Assembly: GCF_900182565.1 (NCBI RefSeq) | Contig: NZ_FXTI01000013.1 | Location: forward strand, 1 to 64,000 | Source of the DNA: Melghirimyces algeriensis | Lineage (GTDB): Bacteria > Bacillota > Bacilli > Thermoactinomycetales > DSM-45169 | Reading direction: 5' to 3' | Length of the DNA stretch: 64,000 nt | Shown: positions 36,201 through 47,900 of the stretch, piece by piece | Layout: every line of letters starts with the position of its first letter | Numbering within the stretch: position 1 is the stretch's first letter | Program-made: the position numbers and the translations under genes | Notes under the pieces: generated by a model | What the model was told of the DNA's origin: nothing | What the model saw: the letters and a program-made list of their open reading frames with translations, nothing else | Database searches by the model: none

Positions 36201-39200
36201 GTCGTTGGGCAAGCCCGGCAACGGTCGAATACTCATACAGATGGGCCGGCGTCACTTCCAACGAATAGGTCTCATTTATCGCGTTCGCCATCTCGGTGAT
36301 GCTCACCGAGTCAAAACCAAACTGGTTAATATCCTCATCCACCTCAATCTCCGTGGACGGTATCTTCAACACATGGTTGATCATGCGAATGAGCTCCTGT
36401 TCAATCTCAGGGATCATCCATTCTTTGATGTCCGCATCGGAACCATCAGCCGGAGTAGGTATCAGCTCAATTGTCGTGGTTTGCGCCGATTCCAGCTTCT
36501 CCTTGATCCGCCCCTGATCCCCTTTCATCACCAAAAGCTGATGCTGATCCAACGACAACGCATCGGCAAAGGCGGCCAACCCGCTCGCTGTATCCAGCAC
36601 ATCCGTTCCCATCGTTTTGCTCATCAACTGACGGGTCTGCTCATCCACGCTCATACCGCCTTCTTCCCAGAGCGGCCAGTTGATCGAGAGGGTGTGTCCC
36701 TGTCTCCGTCCAGCCTGCCTGAGCAACCCTCTTTGTTCTGCAAAAGCATCCATAAAAGCATTCGCATAGGCATAATCGGATTGACCAAAGTTCCCAATCG
36801 CCCCACTCAGGGAAGAGAAGAGGGCAAAGAATTGAAGCGGCTCATGGCGCGTCACCTCATCCAATACCCGTGTGCCAAACACCTTGGGAGCCAGAACCGC
36901 GTCAATCTCTTCTTTCGTCTTGTGCAACAGGCGTGCATCTCGGATCACACCTGCACTATGGATCACACCGTCGATCCGGCCGAACCGTTCGTTCGCTTGG
37001 CGTACGACTTGTTCCATTTCATGTCGCCGAAACAGATCCCCTTGTGTATACAGAACCTCCGCTCCCAATCCTTCCAAACGCTTCATCTTTGCCAGCTTCC
37101 GTTCATCCATGGAGGAACGCCCAACCAGTACCAGACGGGCTTTTACCTGTTTGGCTAAATGCTCCGCAAAAAGAAAACCAAGTTCTCCCATTCCCCCTGT
37201 AATGAGGTAGACCCCTCGCTCTTTCAATAATTGATCGATTTCGGCTCGTTTCCCTGGCGGCTCCACAACCTGATAACCCGCGATCTGCCGCTGACCCGTC
37301 TCCACATCGACGGATACTTCCACTCCCTCTTCAGCTCCACATTCGGCCAACAGCACAGCTCCCAGTTTGGCAGGCGGCGGTACCGCTTGATCCGCCATCA
37401 GTCGGAGCGTTTTGGCTTTTAGCTTTGGGTGCTCCTGGACAACACTCCTGATGAATCCACCTACCCCCGCAAACGGCGGCACACTTTCATCCGGGCGGCT
37501 GGAATAGGCGTACAACAACCGTTGCTGCTCCACCCGTTTATTCTGCACCAACGCCTTGGCAAGATAAAACAGTGAATAAAATCCCATCTCCAATGAAGGG
37601 GAGAATGCCGATGGACGGGACAGATAATGGATAATATTTTCCGGGACTCCCTGACGCTGACCTAAATCCAGCAACAGCTGTTCATAATCCTCCATATTGG
37701 TGATATCGATCTCATACCGGTACGCATCCAGCCTGCGGAACGTCCGACCCGGCTGGACCAGATAGAGCGCAGGCGCCTCCATTCCTTCCGCCCGCAACTG
37801 CGCATGAAGGGATTGGTAGAGACGATCATCCTGATCCAACAGCAGGATGGAACCTGTCCGCCCACCTTGTAACGCAGAAACCCTCATCTCGGATGGTTGC
37901 CACTCTTTGCTGAGATAAACCGTATCCCCCTTCTGTTCCTTGCCATCCCTCTTGGATGGCTCACGGGGTTGAAAGACGAAATCCCGGATTCGCACCAACA
38001 CTTCCCCATGCTCATCCGTCAGCGACAGATGAATCGTTTTCCCTTCTCGATCTTCACCCGACAGTTGTGCATGGACAAACACCCGTCGCTCTGACAGGGG
38101 GCGCATCATCTCCAATTCCCCCACTTTATAGGGAACATAAACCGTTTGCACATTCTCTCCAAGGAGGGCGGTCGCCGTCTGGAAGGCTCCATCCATCAGC
38201 AACGGATGCAATGCACAATCCATCAAGTCGCCGGAGGCCCCCTGCGGCAATTCCAGCAAGGACCATGCTTCCGTCCGGCTGTGGTACAGTTCCTGCACCA
38301 CCTGAAAGGTATCTCCATACTGGATGCCGCGACGTTGAAATGTTTCGTACAATGCTTTCGGTTCTTTTCGGTGAGGACAGCGTCGTTGCATCTCACCCAC
38401 ATCCAGCCGATCAAGTGGCAGTCCCTCCTCTTCCTCTGTGAAGAGAAGCTGTCCGACTGCCTGTTTCAGTGGGTCATCCCCTGTTGTCATTTCCACCTTG
38501 GCGCCATCCCGGTCCGGCTGTACGCCCGTATAAGCGGTTACCACCCCTTGTTGGACGGTAATGGGTCGGAGCCAGCGGAAATTGCGGATCATCCGCACCG
38601 GTTTGCCTACGGATCGTTCACCAGCGGCCCGCACCATTTCCAAACAGGCCGACCCAGGCAAAATGGATTGGTGGCCGATGCGATGGTCTGTCAAAAGTGA
38701 TTCCGAACCGGAGAATTGTGTAAGGAATTTTCCTTCCCTTAATGTGGTCAGGTTGCGGTGAAGCAATGGATGCATCTGTGGATCATTCACAATCTTCACA
38801 TCCGTTTCCGCTTCAAACAGCCGGGCCGAGTGATCGTGAATCCAGTACCGATCCATCCGAAACGGATATGTAGGCAAGGAGATTCGCCTAGGCTGCTTGG
38901 ACCGGTATAACAGCATCCAGTTGATCTCCGCTCCATAAGTCCATATTTCCGCCAAACGGGCCCACTCTCCATCCGCAATCAAACGCTGGACAACGGAGGT
39001 TTCGTCTTCACTGCCAAGCAACGTCTCCAGGCGGGAGGAATCTTTTTTCACATTGCCTCGGTAAACTCCCTCTACCTGCTCCGTTCCTTCGCAGTATGTG
39101 CGCAATTGAGCGATCAGGTCATGGATCTCTTCACTAATAAAGGCGATCCGCTCATTCATCGCCTCCCTGCCTGTTTGCAGCGTAAACGCCACCTCTGCCA

Positions 39201-41829
39201 AAGTGAACGGGGCCGGTTGCTGCTTCTCTAGGTGAGTAAGCAGGTTGCGTGCGTATACCTGGAGACGTTCTTTTGTTCTGGCGGACAGGACAACGATCTG
39301 CGGGCCAGCGATACGAACCGGTTCCCGTTGATCCTCGTATTCCTCCAACACCATATGAGCATTGGACCCGCCTGCGCCAAACGAGCTGAGACCGGCGATT
39401 CGCGGATATTCCTTCTGCGTTTCCCCTTCCAGCAGGATGGGCTTCTTCCATTCAGACAGGGTTTGCTGTACATAGAACGAGGACTGCTCAAAATCAATAT
39501 GGGGATTTAATACACTGGAATGGATGGATGGAACCAGTTGTTTATGTTTCATTTGCAACAACACTTTGGTTAAACCCGCAATCCCCGCCGCCGACTCAAG
39601 ATGGCCGATATTGGACTTTACCGATCCAATCGGGCAATACTGCCGATCCTCGGTAAATTCACCAATCGCTTTGCCCAATCCCGTCATCTCAATCGGATCA
39701 CCCAACGATGTACCGGTACCGTGTGCTTCCACATAGCTGATCGCCCGTGGGTTCACGTTCGCCTTCATCAAGGCATCACGGATCAAACGGCTCTGGGCAT
39801 TGGGGTTGGGCACGGAATAGCCATTGGTTTTCCCTCCATGATTGATACTGATCCCTTTGATGACGGCATAGATCTGGTCTCCATCAGCGATCGCCTGTTT
39901 GAGGGGCTTCAGCAGAACAGCTCCAACCCCTTCCCCCGGTACATAACCGTCTCCCCCTTCGCCAAAACTGCGACAGCGCCCATCGGAAGAGATAAACTGG
40001 GTCCGGCTAAGATAGGTGTACTTGTTGGGATGGATGGTCACATTCACCCCACCTGCCACGGCCAGTTGGCATTCGCCCCGGCGGATGCTTTCGCATGCCA
40101 GATGGATCGAAGTCAATGAGGAGGAGCACATGGTATCCAATGCGATGCTGGGCCCCTGAAAGTCAAAGAGATAGGAGACCCGGTTGGCGATCGAGGAATA
40201 AAACGAATCACCAAATATGGCTTCCCCATCCACCTGACGTGAAAACAACTGATATTGCCCATACATCACCCCCACAAAGACGCCTACACTGCTGCCACGC
40301 AAATGATCCCTGGTATAACCGGCATCCTCCATGGTATGCCACACCGTTTGCAAAAACAGCCGCTCCTGCGGGTCCATAAATTCCGCTTCTCTGGGGGAAA
40401 TATTAAAAAACAACGGATCAAAACGATCTACGCCATCCATAAACCCTCCCCATTTACTGTACGTTTTCCCTGGCCGGTTTTTGTCCGGATCATAATACGT
40501 TGCCAGATCCCAACGCTCATCCGGGATTTCCACAATACAATCTTTGCCAGCCTTCAGATTCTCCCAGAACTCATCCAACGTCTGCGCCATGGGATACCGA
40601 CCGGATAAACCGACAATCGCGATCTCCTGCTCATCCGGCTCTTCTGTGGGCTTCGGTGAAACAGCTTGCGGCACCGATGCCGTACTTTCCATCTCTTTCG
40701 GTTCCACCTTCTCAGCTGCGGTTTTGGATAAAGCGATGCGACCAATGTTCTTTACCTGATCCGCGTGGTGTTGAATAAAATAAGCTCCCAATTCTTCTAA
40801 TGTCTGATACTCAAAAAATAGCGTTTTGGACAACTTGCCAAAGTCCTGTTCCAATTCCTGGTTCAGATTTAAAATCATCAGAGAGTCAATCCCATACTTC
40901 TCCAAGGGCACATGCCCTTTAATCCGGGAAACAGGCAGTTTCGCCGCCTTAGACAAGATTTCCTTGAGATAGTCCATGACGGCTGGAAAGAGATGATCCA
41001 CATTCCTTTCTTCATTTTCCGCTTTCTCTGGAACCACCCGTGCAGATGGAAAGTCCGAAGTCGAAAAGTGAGTCTCGATGAGAGATTGAGACCGTTCATT
41101 CCGCTCCATGACCATCACCGTAGAGGTATCCATCGATAAAGCGGCTTCAAAGGCCTCAATTCCCGCAACAGGATCAAGCGGTGTCATTCCCACCGTCTCT
41201 TGCAGCCATGCTTCCGTATCCGCTGTAATCGGCTTCCCTTCCTTCTCCCAAAGGGGCCAGTTGATTGAAACGGTCTTGCCGTACCGTTCACCATTCCTTC
41301 GCCAATCTTCACGTAAGGCGGCATAATGGTCCATAAAGCGATTGGCATAGGCATAATCGGCTTGACCCAGATTGCCCATCACAGAAGCAACAGAAGAAAA
41401 AAGGGCAAAGAAATCCAGCGGTTCCTCCTTTAAGGCCTCATCCAGATTGACCGTTCCATATACCTTTGGCGCAAAAACCTGTTCCGCCTCATCCGCCGTT
41501 TTCTTCAGCATAAATGCATCCCTGACCACTCCCGCCGCATGAATCACGCCATTGATGGAACCAAACAACGATTTGCCTCGATCCACTACCTGATCCACGT
41601 CTGACCGGCTGGCCAAATTGGCTTGCAGGTATACCACCGGAGAGCCCAATGATTCCAGCTCCCCGATTTTCTGTTTCTGCTCCAAGCCAAGTTCGGATCG
41701 ACCGACGAGAATCAGCCGGGCCCGATATTTCCTGACCAAGTGGTCAGCAAAGAGCAGTCCCAACCCTCCGGCGCCTCCCGTAATCAGATACGTTCCCTTC
41801 TCTTTCAGGTGGGTTCCTGTCACAGCCAT
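33265..41829 (-). CDS. PKS-B: trans-AT PKS that starts inside a ketoreductase domain
   Basis: The product is 2854 aa. It begins with the catalytic half of a KR (TYLITGGAGGLG at residue about 15, with the SSVAS and DYAYAN catalytic segments, to about 215); its structural half is at the C-terminus of PKS-A. Then: ACP 280-350 (YGIDSLM); KS4 395-825 (DTMCSSSL); DH4 1010-1290 (HRIGHQSILP, Gly of HxxxGxxxxP replaced by His); KR4 1330-1750; ACP 1800-1880; KS5 1920-2350 (NTACSSSL). The post-KS linker of KS5 contains a complete ACP-like insertion, about 2390-2510, whose serine is Ala (GFDAFTL). Tandem ACPs end the protein (LGLDSIL twice, about 2719 and 2811), the usual layout of a beta-branching module. 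The ATG at 41829 has GAGGAGGGG upstream. A terminator separates it from PKS-A. Confidence 0.95.
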   Translation of the reverse strand: MAVTGTHLKEKGTYLITGGAGGLGLLFADHLVRKYRARLILVGRSELGLEQKQKIGELESLGSPVVYLQANLASRSDVDQVVDRGKSLFGSINGVIHAAGVVRDAFMLKKTADEAEQVFAPKVYGTVNLDEALKEEPLDFFALFSSVASVMGNLGQADYAYANRFMDHYAALREDWRRNGERYGKTVSINWPLWEKEGKPITADTEAWLQETVGMTPLDPVAGIEAFEAALSMDTSTVMVMERNERSQSLIETHFSTSDFPSARVVPEKAENEERNVDHLFPAVMDYLKEILSKAAKLPVSRIKGHVPLEKYGIDSLMILNLNQELEQDFGKLSKTLFFEYQTLEELGAYFIQHHADQVKNIGRIALSKTAAEKVEPKEMESTASVPQAVSPKPTEEPDEQEIAIVGLSGRYPMAQTLDEFWENLKAGKDCIVEIPDERWDLATYYDPDKNRPGKTYSKWGGFMDGVDRFDPLFFNISPREAEFMDPQERLFLQTVWHTMEDAGYTRDHLRGSSVGVFVGVMYGQYQLFSRQVDGEAIFGDSFYSSIANRVSYLFDFQGPSIALDTMCSSSLTSIHLACESIRRGECQLAVAGGVNVTIHPNKYTYLSRTQFISSDGRCRSFGEGGDGYVPGEGVGAVLLKPLKQAIADGDQIYAVIKGISINHGGKTNGYSVPNPNAQSRLIRDALMKANVNPRAISYVEAHGTGTSLGDPIEMTGLGKAIGEFTEDRQYCPIGSVKSNIGHLESAAGIAGLTKVLLQMKHKQLVPSIHSSVLNPHIDFEQSSFYVQQTLSEWKKPILLEGETQKEYPRIAGLSSFGAGGSNAHMVLEEYEDQREPVRIAGPQIVVLSARTKERLQVYARNLLTHLEKQQPAPFTLAEVAFTLQTGREAMNERIAFISEEIHDLIAQLRTYCEGTEQVEGVYRGNVKKDSSRLETLLGSEDETSVVQRLIADGEWARLAEIWTYGAEINWMLLYRSKQPRRISLPTYPFRMDRYWIHDHSARLFEAETDVKIVNDPQMHPLLHRNLTTLREGKFLTQFSGSESLLTDHRIGHQSILPGSACLEMVRAAGERSVGKPVRMIRNFRWLRPITVQQGVVTAYTGVQPDRDGAKVEMTTGDDPLKQAVGQLLFTEEEEGLPLDRLDVGEMQRRCPHRKEPKALYETFQRRGIQYGDTFQVVQELYHSRTEAWSLLELPQGASGDLMDCALHPLLMDGAFQTATALLGENVQTVYVPYKVGELEMMRPLSERRVFVHAQLSGEDREGKTIHLSLTDEHGEVLVRIRDFVFQPREPSKRDGKEQKGDTVYLSKEWQPSEMRVSALQGGRTGSILLLDQDDRLYQSLHAQLRAEGMEAPALYLVQPGRTFRRLDAYRYEIDITNMEDYEQLLLDLGQRQGVPENIIHYLSRPSAFSPSLEMGFYSLFYLAKALVQNKRVEQQRLLYAYSSRPDESVPPFAGVGGFIRSVVQEHPKLKAKTLRLMADQAVPPPAKLGAVLLAECGAEEGVEVSVDVETGQRQIAGYQVVEPPGKRAEIDQLLKERGVYLITGGMGELGFLFAEHLAKQVKARLVLVGRSSMDERKLAKMKRLEGLGAEVLYTQGDLFRRHEMEQVVRQANERFGRIDGVIHSAGVIRDARLLHKTKEEIDAVLAPKVFGTRVLDEVTRHEPLQFFALFSSLSGAIGNFGQSDYAYANAFMDAFAEQRGLLRQAGRRQGHTLSINWPLWEEGGMSVDEQTRQLMSKTMGTDVLDTASGLAAFADALSLDQHQLLVMKGDQGRIKEKLESAQTTTIELIPTPADGSDADIKEWMIPEIEQELIRMINHVLKIPSTEIEVDEDINQFGFDSVSITEMANAINETYSLEVTPAHLYEYSTVAGLAQRLYEDDQSAFFQYYRDRIHPPESSEPSEESRSESSGHTGQECVLPTQTTHEPVAIVGMSGNMVQSPDLKSFWRQLEAGKDLITEIPADRWDWRAYGEDNEESSATKWGGFMERVDTFDAAFFGISPHEAKLMDPQQRLFLETVWKAIEDAGYDATDLSGTQTGVFVGVSNMDYYELLNEAGEEIEAHIPTGNSHSILPNRLSFLLNLHGPSEPINTACSSSLVAIHKAVEAIRSGQCGMAIAGGVNVIASPRLTIAFDKAGMLSPDGRCKTFDQSANGYVRGEGIGAVLLKPLSQAEADGDPIYAVIRGSAINHCGRTKSLTAPNPQAQAAVIHRAMEEAQVDPREITYLEAHGTGTSLGDPIEINGMKKAFAKWFKQQGKTVSYPTATCGVGSVKTNIGHLESAAGIAGFFKVVLGMQQGKIPKSLHLSELNPYISLKDSPFYLVSETRPWQRLKRDDGTEIPRMAGVSSFGFGGVNAHVIIEEYRRAPVSVSDHLTPQLFVLSAKNEERLRVYAKQMLHYLKSVSSYEADDVAQNAKLSTQVVKEGRKWVADILNVAEEDINIADEWMDYGFDAFTLMELARKVSEMYGIPFHVDHLSQYPSLSQLASYLVQSFPDRLHAFYGLERIKQRPEQHEGEPFSLPDFCYTLQVGRMAMKSRIACVVSHVQELIDKLTQYVEGESEVEGFYRNTSGSWKKGARKEGKETVNTLLRNRQLSPLAELWVAGTEVDWRELHRGGRPQRLSLPTYPFEEKRYWMDTVKTAPPVRSEITGVKALAEDGHIASKHLQASEESNSKVTVQTASAKSVADVRMKVRRILAEVLAIKESEIDEEVPFAELGLDSILGIKMVKKLNQSFAINLNPMKLIQHPTVVQLATSLAEMEGVVDEEPATEERKPPGDPAMEIKDQLKGLLAQILSMEKEEVMEEVPFAELGLDSILGIELVKRINRRFKIHLNPMNIVEQPTITRLAVVIQSHMNA

Positions 41830-41907
41830 TTTCCATTTCCCCTCCTCGGCAAAACCAGCATCTGTTTCGTTCGATCAAATCGCCTATCAACCACACCCAA
41901 TCCAATA

Positions 41908-41944
41908 GAAAAAACGGCAAACCGGCATCCATAGCCGGTTCGCC
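41908..41944 (-). terminator. Intrinsic terminator inside the split-KR junction
   Basis: On the minus strand an 11-bp stem (GGCGAACCGGC / GCCGGTTTGCC, one G-U pair) with a 7-nt loop is followed by GTTTTTTC. It lies in the 147-bp gap between PKS-A and PKS-B, upstream of the PKS-B ribosome binding site. Unassisted polymerase should stop here, leaving 20 kb of PKS-B/C and further genes untranscribed. Confidence 0.88.
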
Positions 41945-41976
41945 ACTACAAAGAACATCACACCAGTCCATGACGG

Positions 41977-44900
41977 TTACCGATTCATCTCCTTGAGCCG
42001 CTGCACATGTCGCTTCCCATTCTGATAGCGAATCTCCGTCTCCCCTGTCGTTTCTCCATTCAGTTCATGGACAAGGATATCGGACAACTGGACCATTGAA
42101 TGCGCATCGAGGCCCAATGTCTTATACAGAAACCGCGGGTTTTCCATCCGGATGGAGCGGGCAAACGCACTCATCGCTTCGTCCTCCGGTTTTCTCCGGT
42201 TCGCTTCACTGGCATATAAATACAGCAAGCGAATATCATGTGCAAACCGTTGTTTCATGATCGTTTGCGTCAGATGCATCATGGTATGAAAACGGTTTTG
42301 CAGTTTATCGGACAACGATTGCTTGCCTGAATCAGACAGTGACCACGCATGGATCATGTGGGTCGGCACAATGCCATCCCGTTTTAAATCTTCAAACAGG
42401 TGTAGTATTTCATCCGCTTGCCTCGGATTGACTTCAAACGCCTTTTCACCCCATTTGCGATAGCGCTCTCCCGCCTTGACCCAAATCAGGCGCGAACCGG
42501 GGCTGAGGCGATCCTGCAACGAGCGGTAACGCTCCATTTCCTGGTCAAAAATCAGTACATCGCCATGAATCCGATCCCGATCCATGACAAGACCCTCTTG
42601 TGGTAACCAATCGGGTTGGTAATATCCTAATTTTTGGGGTTTTAACAAACGGATTGAAAAATCATGCAACCTGAGCAACAAGCGACCTTCTGAGTCCAGT
42701 ATGGCCAGCTGAAATTTCCGTACTGGTACACCGTCGGTTGCCGGATCTTCCGCTGAAGTCACATGGACATAGCAAGTCTCCGTCTCAATCGGTGCCAGCA
42801 ACTCCACTTCGGCGATGGAAAAAGGCATATGTGAAGTATGATCAACTTGTTCACGGGTGGCCAGCAGTTCAACGGCAGTCTGCAAAGCCCCATCCAACAA
42901 TGAAGGGTGCAAGCCATACTGTCCATGATCCCGGTTAAACTGAAGTAAGCTGAGACATTCCCCTTCACCGACAACCAGTTCCTGGATCGATTGAAAGCCG
43001 GGGCCATAAGCAAAGCCACGATCCACAAAATCGCGGTAAATCTCATTCCCTCTCCGAATGGTCCGCCCTCTTGCCCGGATCTCACCGAGATCCTTCCAGG
43101 AGGTGCTGGTTGCATGCGCCTTCTGGCCATAAATCACTTCCCCTTGGGCATGCAGTGTGGTTTGTCCCGTCTCCATTGCTGATTCAATCTGAAACTCCAC
43201 CCCTTCTTGTGCCGGTTGGAAGCGAATGTGGACATCCACTTCCTTCTCTTCCACCATCAATGGGCGGGTCCAGACGACATTCTTGATTTTGGCGATACGT
43301 TTTTCCCCAGCAAGCTCTCCAGCCGCTCTGGCCATTTCAAGATAGGCTACGCCAGGAAACACCTTGTGACCACCTACCCGATGATCGGCAAAAAAGAACT
43401 CCTCCCCGCTAAATCGCGAAGACCATTGAAATTTGTCCAATGTGGAGTTGTTTTGCTGAATGAGCGGATGAAGGATCGGTTGCTGTGATTTTTGCTCCTT
43501 CATTGGGGTTGGATGGATCCAGTAACGTTCACGGGCAAAGGGATACGTAGGTAACGGCAACCGACGGGGCGGGGTTTCTGGATACAGTTGCCTCCAATCG
43601 ATCGCCTCCCCCGTCACCCATCGTTGTGCAAGCACCTCCATGTCGCGGTTGCAGAGTGCCCGTCTCAGACCTTCCTCCTCTTTCAATCCTGTCGATGAGG
43701 ACTCTTGCGCCGTTCCCCGATAGACAGGGATGGGTGCCATCCGTTTCTCTTTGAGGGCGAGCAACGCATCGGTCAATTCCTCCATGGAACGAACCACCAG
43801 GGCAAGACGCTCTTCCATCGCTTCCCGTCCTACCTGGAGTGTATATGCGACCCGATCGAGATCCGGGTCGGGGAGTTCCGTTTTCTTCACATAATCGAGC
43901 AATGAAACCACCGCTCGATCCAGTGCCTCCTCACTTTTGGCGGACAGCGGAATCAGGTGAGGCTGTCCGGTCAGGCGCTGCGCCGGAGGGGAGGGAGGAT
44001 CATATTCCTCAATGATAATATGCGCATTGGACCCACCGGCGCCAAAAGAGCTTACGCCGGCAATGCGAGGGATCTCATCTCCCCGTTCATCTGTCAGCCG
44101 TTGCCACGGTTGCGTCTGATCCACCAGATAAAACGGACTGCCGCTCAGATCAATATAGGGGTTTACCTGATTCACATGTAAACTGCCCGGAAGTTGCCGG
44201 TATTTCATCGAAAGCAACACTTTCAATACACCCGCAATCCCTGCCGCCGCTTCCAGATGACCCATATTGCTTTTGACTGAACCCAGCCCGCAATAAGGCT
44301 GTTCCGGCCGGGGCGATGCTTGCCGCTCAAACATCCGTTGAAACGCCATCTTCAGGCCGTTCACTTCAACCGGATCACCCAGGACGGTTCCTGTGCCGTG
44401 CGTTTCGATATAACTGACCGCACGGGGGGACAGGTTGGCCCGTTCGTAAGCTTCCGTCAGCAGTTCCGCCTGTGCCTTCGCATTGGGGGACGTCAGCGAA
44501 TTGGATCGCCCTCCGTGATTGGTCGATGTTCCCCGGATCACTCCGTAGATATGATCGCCATCCGCCTGCGCGCGGCTCAGTGGCTTCAGGATGATCGCAC
44601 CGGCGCCTTCCCCACGCACAAATCCATCCGCTGATTGGTCAAACGTTTTGCAATGTCCGTCCTCACTCAACATTTTTGCCTTGCTGAAGGCAATGTGCAT
44701 CGTCGGGCTGGCAATAACGCTTACTCCTCCGGCAATCGCCATTTCGCACTGGCCATGCCGCAGATCTTCCACCGCCCGATGGATGGCCACCAATGAACTG
44801 GAACATAGGGTGTCAATCGGTTCACTTGGCCCGTGCAGATTCAGCATAAATGAAATGCGGTTGGGCAGAAACGGATGCGTATTGCCGAACACTCCCTGTG

Positions 44901-47900
44901 TCTCAATCCCCGGCAACCCCTGGTTCAGCACATCCGCATAATCGTGGTTGGTCATGCCTACATAAACACCGGTCCGACTGCCGGACAGATCAGAGGCTTT
45001 ATAACCGGCGTCTTCGATCGCCTTCCACACCACTTCCAGATAAATGCGATGCTGAGGATCCATCAATTCCGCTTCATGGGGCGAAATACCAAAGAATAAG
45101 GCATCAAATTGATCCACATTGTTCATAAACCCGCCCCACTTGGAGTCGGTTTTATTGGTCTCATGCAATGGATCACCATACACGTCTTGCCATTTAAACC
45201 GATCCGCCGGTACCTCGGTGATGCAGTCCCGTTCCGCCTGCAAATTGTGCCAAAACGCTTCCAGATCTTCCGCCTGTGGCATGACACCATTCATCCCGAT
45301 AATGGCAATCGGTTCATCCGGCACCCGGTCCTTTTTCTGTCTATCCCCATGTTGGACGCCTTCCCACAGGGTATGTTCTTCAATAACCTGATCTCCTTCA
45401 ACCTCTCCATCCGGTTCCGCTGACGCCTCCATGCTCCGCATCTCCTCTTGATGCCGTTTTGCGATCTGCGAAGGATACCGTTCCGTCAACAGGGTCAGCA
45501 ACGAAGCGATGGTCGGGAGCTCCAATTCAAAGAAGACCGCCGGGGTCAGGTCACACTGGTACCATTCATTGAGGCGGTTGGCCAATTCCGTAAAGCTGAT
45601 GGAATCAAAACCGTAGCTGTTCATGTCTTTGTGAATGTCAATGTTGTCTCGGTCAAGATGCAGGATTTTCGATACGGCTGACAAAACCACATCTTTCACG
45701 TTTTCCGTGTAATCTTCTGTCTCAACTGCGGCAGACGGTTGTGCCTGGAACGATTTCATCTTCGAACCGCTGGAAAGCCATGACTGGACTTTGGACGAAT
45801 CCTGCCCCAACACCAGCAGTTGTGAGTGGGAACTGCCAAGTCCGCGATCAAAAGCAGACAAACCCATCTCCTTCTCCAATGGGACGATACCAAAATATTG
45901 GTGAATAAACCGTTTCACCTGATCCGCGACCTGCATCCCGCCGTCTTTCCATAAAGGCCAGTTGAAGGCAACCGTCTTGCCTGTCCGCAACCCTTTGGCA
46001 CGCAGCGATTCCCTATAAGAGGCAAAGGCATCCAAAAATGCATTGGCAAAGGCATAATCGGTTTGTCCCATATTTCCCAACAAGGAAGAGACCGACGAAA
46101 ACATGGCAAAAAAGTCAAGCGCTTCTCCGTTGAACACATCATCCAGATGCACCGTACCCCACACTTTTGCCGCGAGGACCGCACTTACATCCGTCCACTC
46201 TTTGTTCACCAGCATCTGATCACGAATCTCTCCGGCGCAGTGCAAGATTCCATTGCAGGACCCAAACCGGCTTTTTATTTCCTTCGCCAACCGTTCCACC
46301 TCGACCCGTTGGCTCACATCTGCCTGAACATAGATAACCTCCGCCCCATGCTGTTTCCATCGCTCGATGAGGCGCTCCTTATCTGAAGACAATGCGGTCC
46401 GTCCCGTAAGGACAAGACGCGGTTTTCCGCTTTGTATCAGATGTTCTGCAAAAATGCGACCCAAACCGCCGAAGCCTCCCGTGATCAGGTATACCCCTCT
46501 ATCCTGAATCGGAGGGGTGGACGTTTCAGGAACAACCTTTGCCAACCGTTCCACCCAACGTTGCCCGTCCTCATAGGACACAAAACCATCTGGTCCCATG
46601 TCTCCCAATTCCTTGAGGAGAAGATGGACCAAGTCTTCATTCCCACCATAAGCAGCCGGATCAAGCTGAATCACCTTCATTTGCAACCGTGCATGCTCAT
46701 GGGAAACGGATTTGCCCAGCCCCTTCAATGCCTTATACAACGGTTGTGCAGACCGCTCCTTCGCCTGATAAAACGACACCACGCGGGTTTCCCTGTCCAA
46801 TTTGCACCCCGCCAAAGCCTTGCACAGGAAAAAGAGCGACTTTATCCCTCTTTCCAACTGCAACTGAATCGTGGTCGGTTGGGTGGTAAAATCGGTTTGC
46901 GCCCATCGGTGAAGCACAGTGGCGGGAAGGGAGATCCGTGTGGTCAGATCGGCCAATAACCGCTCATAATCCGGGTAATGTGACGGATTGATCTCATAGC
47001 AATCCGCTTCCACCTTCGCAAAGGAATGTCCCGGTTTCACCAGAATGACAGGCTGGCTTTTCCCACATTTTTGTTGGAACGGTTTGAAAAACGAATCATC
47101 CACATCAAAAATCAGAACCGGCCCTTCCACATCTCTAGCATCTGCCGTTCCTTCCAACTCCATCTGTTGAACATCCGGACGGTACAAAACGGGCTGCGCA
47201 TTCACGCGATCCCCCACCCGCTCTAAATCCGGGTCCCCCCCTTGCAACGGCCGTACCGAATAATCATGAAGTTTTGCCAAGATCATCCCTTGTTCATCTA
47301 TCAATGTAAGATGGTAACGTTGCTTGTGTGTTGGATGGTCCGTCTGTTGGTTCGCCATTTCAAGGTAAGCGTAACAAGAGGTGGGTAGCGGGCGGATGAT
47401 TTCCAATTCATGCAATGAAAAGGGAACAAAGGGAATGTTGTCCGGACTTCCCTTTTGAAACAACAGCCCGGCCAAGGTTTGCAATCCCCCTTCCAGGATG
47501 GAAGGATGAAGACCATAGTCGCTGAATCCTTCTTCCATATCTGCTGGCAACTGGATGCGGGCTAGGGCTTCCGTCTGATTGCGCCGTACATGTTGGATCG
47601 GTTGAAATGGAGACCCATATTCATATCCCAGTTCAACAAACGGCTCATAAAAATCCTCATGCCTGATGGTTGCCGTACAGCGACGCTTGATCACTTCCAA
47701 ATCCATCCGGTCCCTAGGATCGGCTTCCCGCTTATGCGCTTCGTACAGAATGCTTCCTTGGGCATGTACTAACTCTTTACCATCCCGCCGTGAGTGGACG
47801 CGGAATTCTACCTCCTCCCCTTTCGGCAACAATTGGACCCATATCTCCTGGTTTGTCGTATCCACTTCAATGGGACGCAACCACACCACGTTTTTCAGGG

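Noticed and set aside
41744..41971. A 75-codon minus-strand frame across the PKS-A/PKS-B junction
   Set aside because: It overlaps the terminator hairpin and the PKS-B ribosome binding site and start, has no ribosome binding site of its own, and looks like noise.
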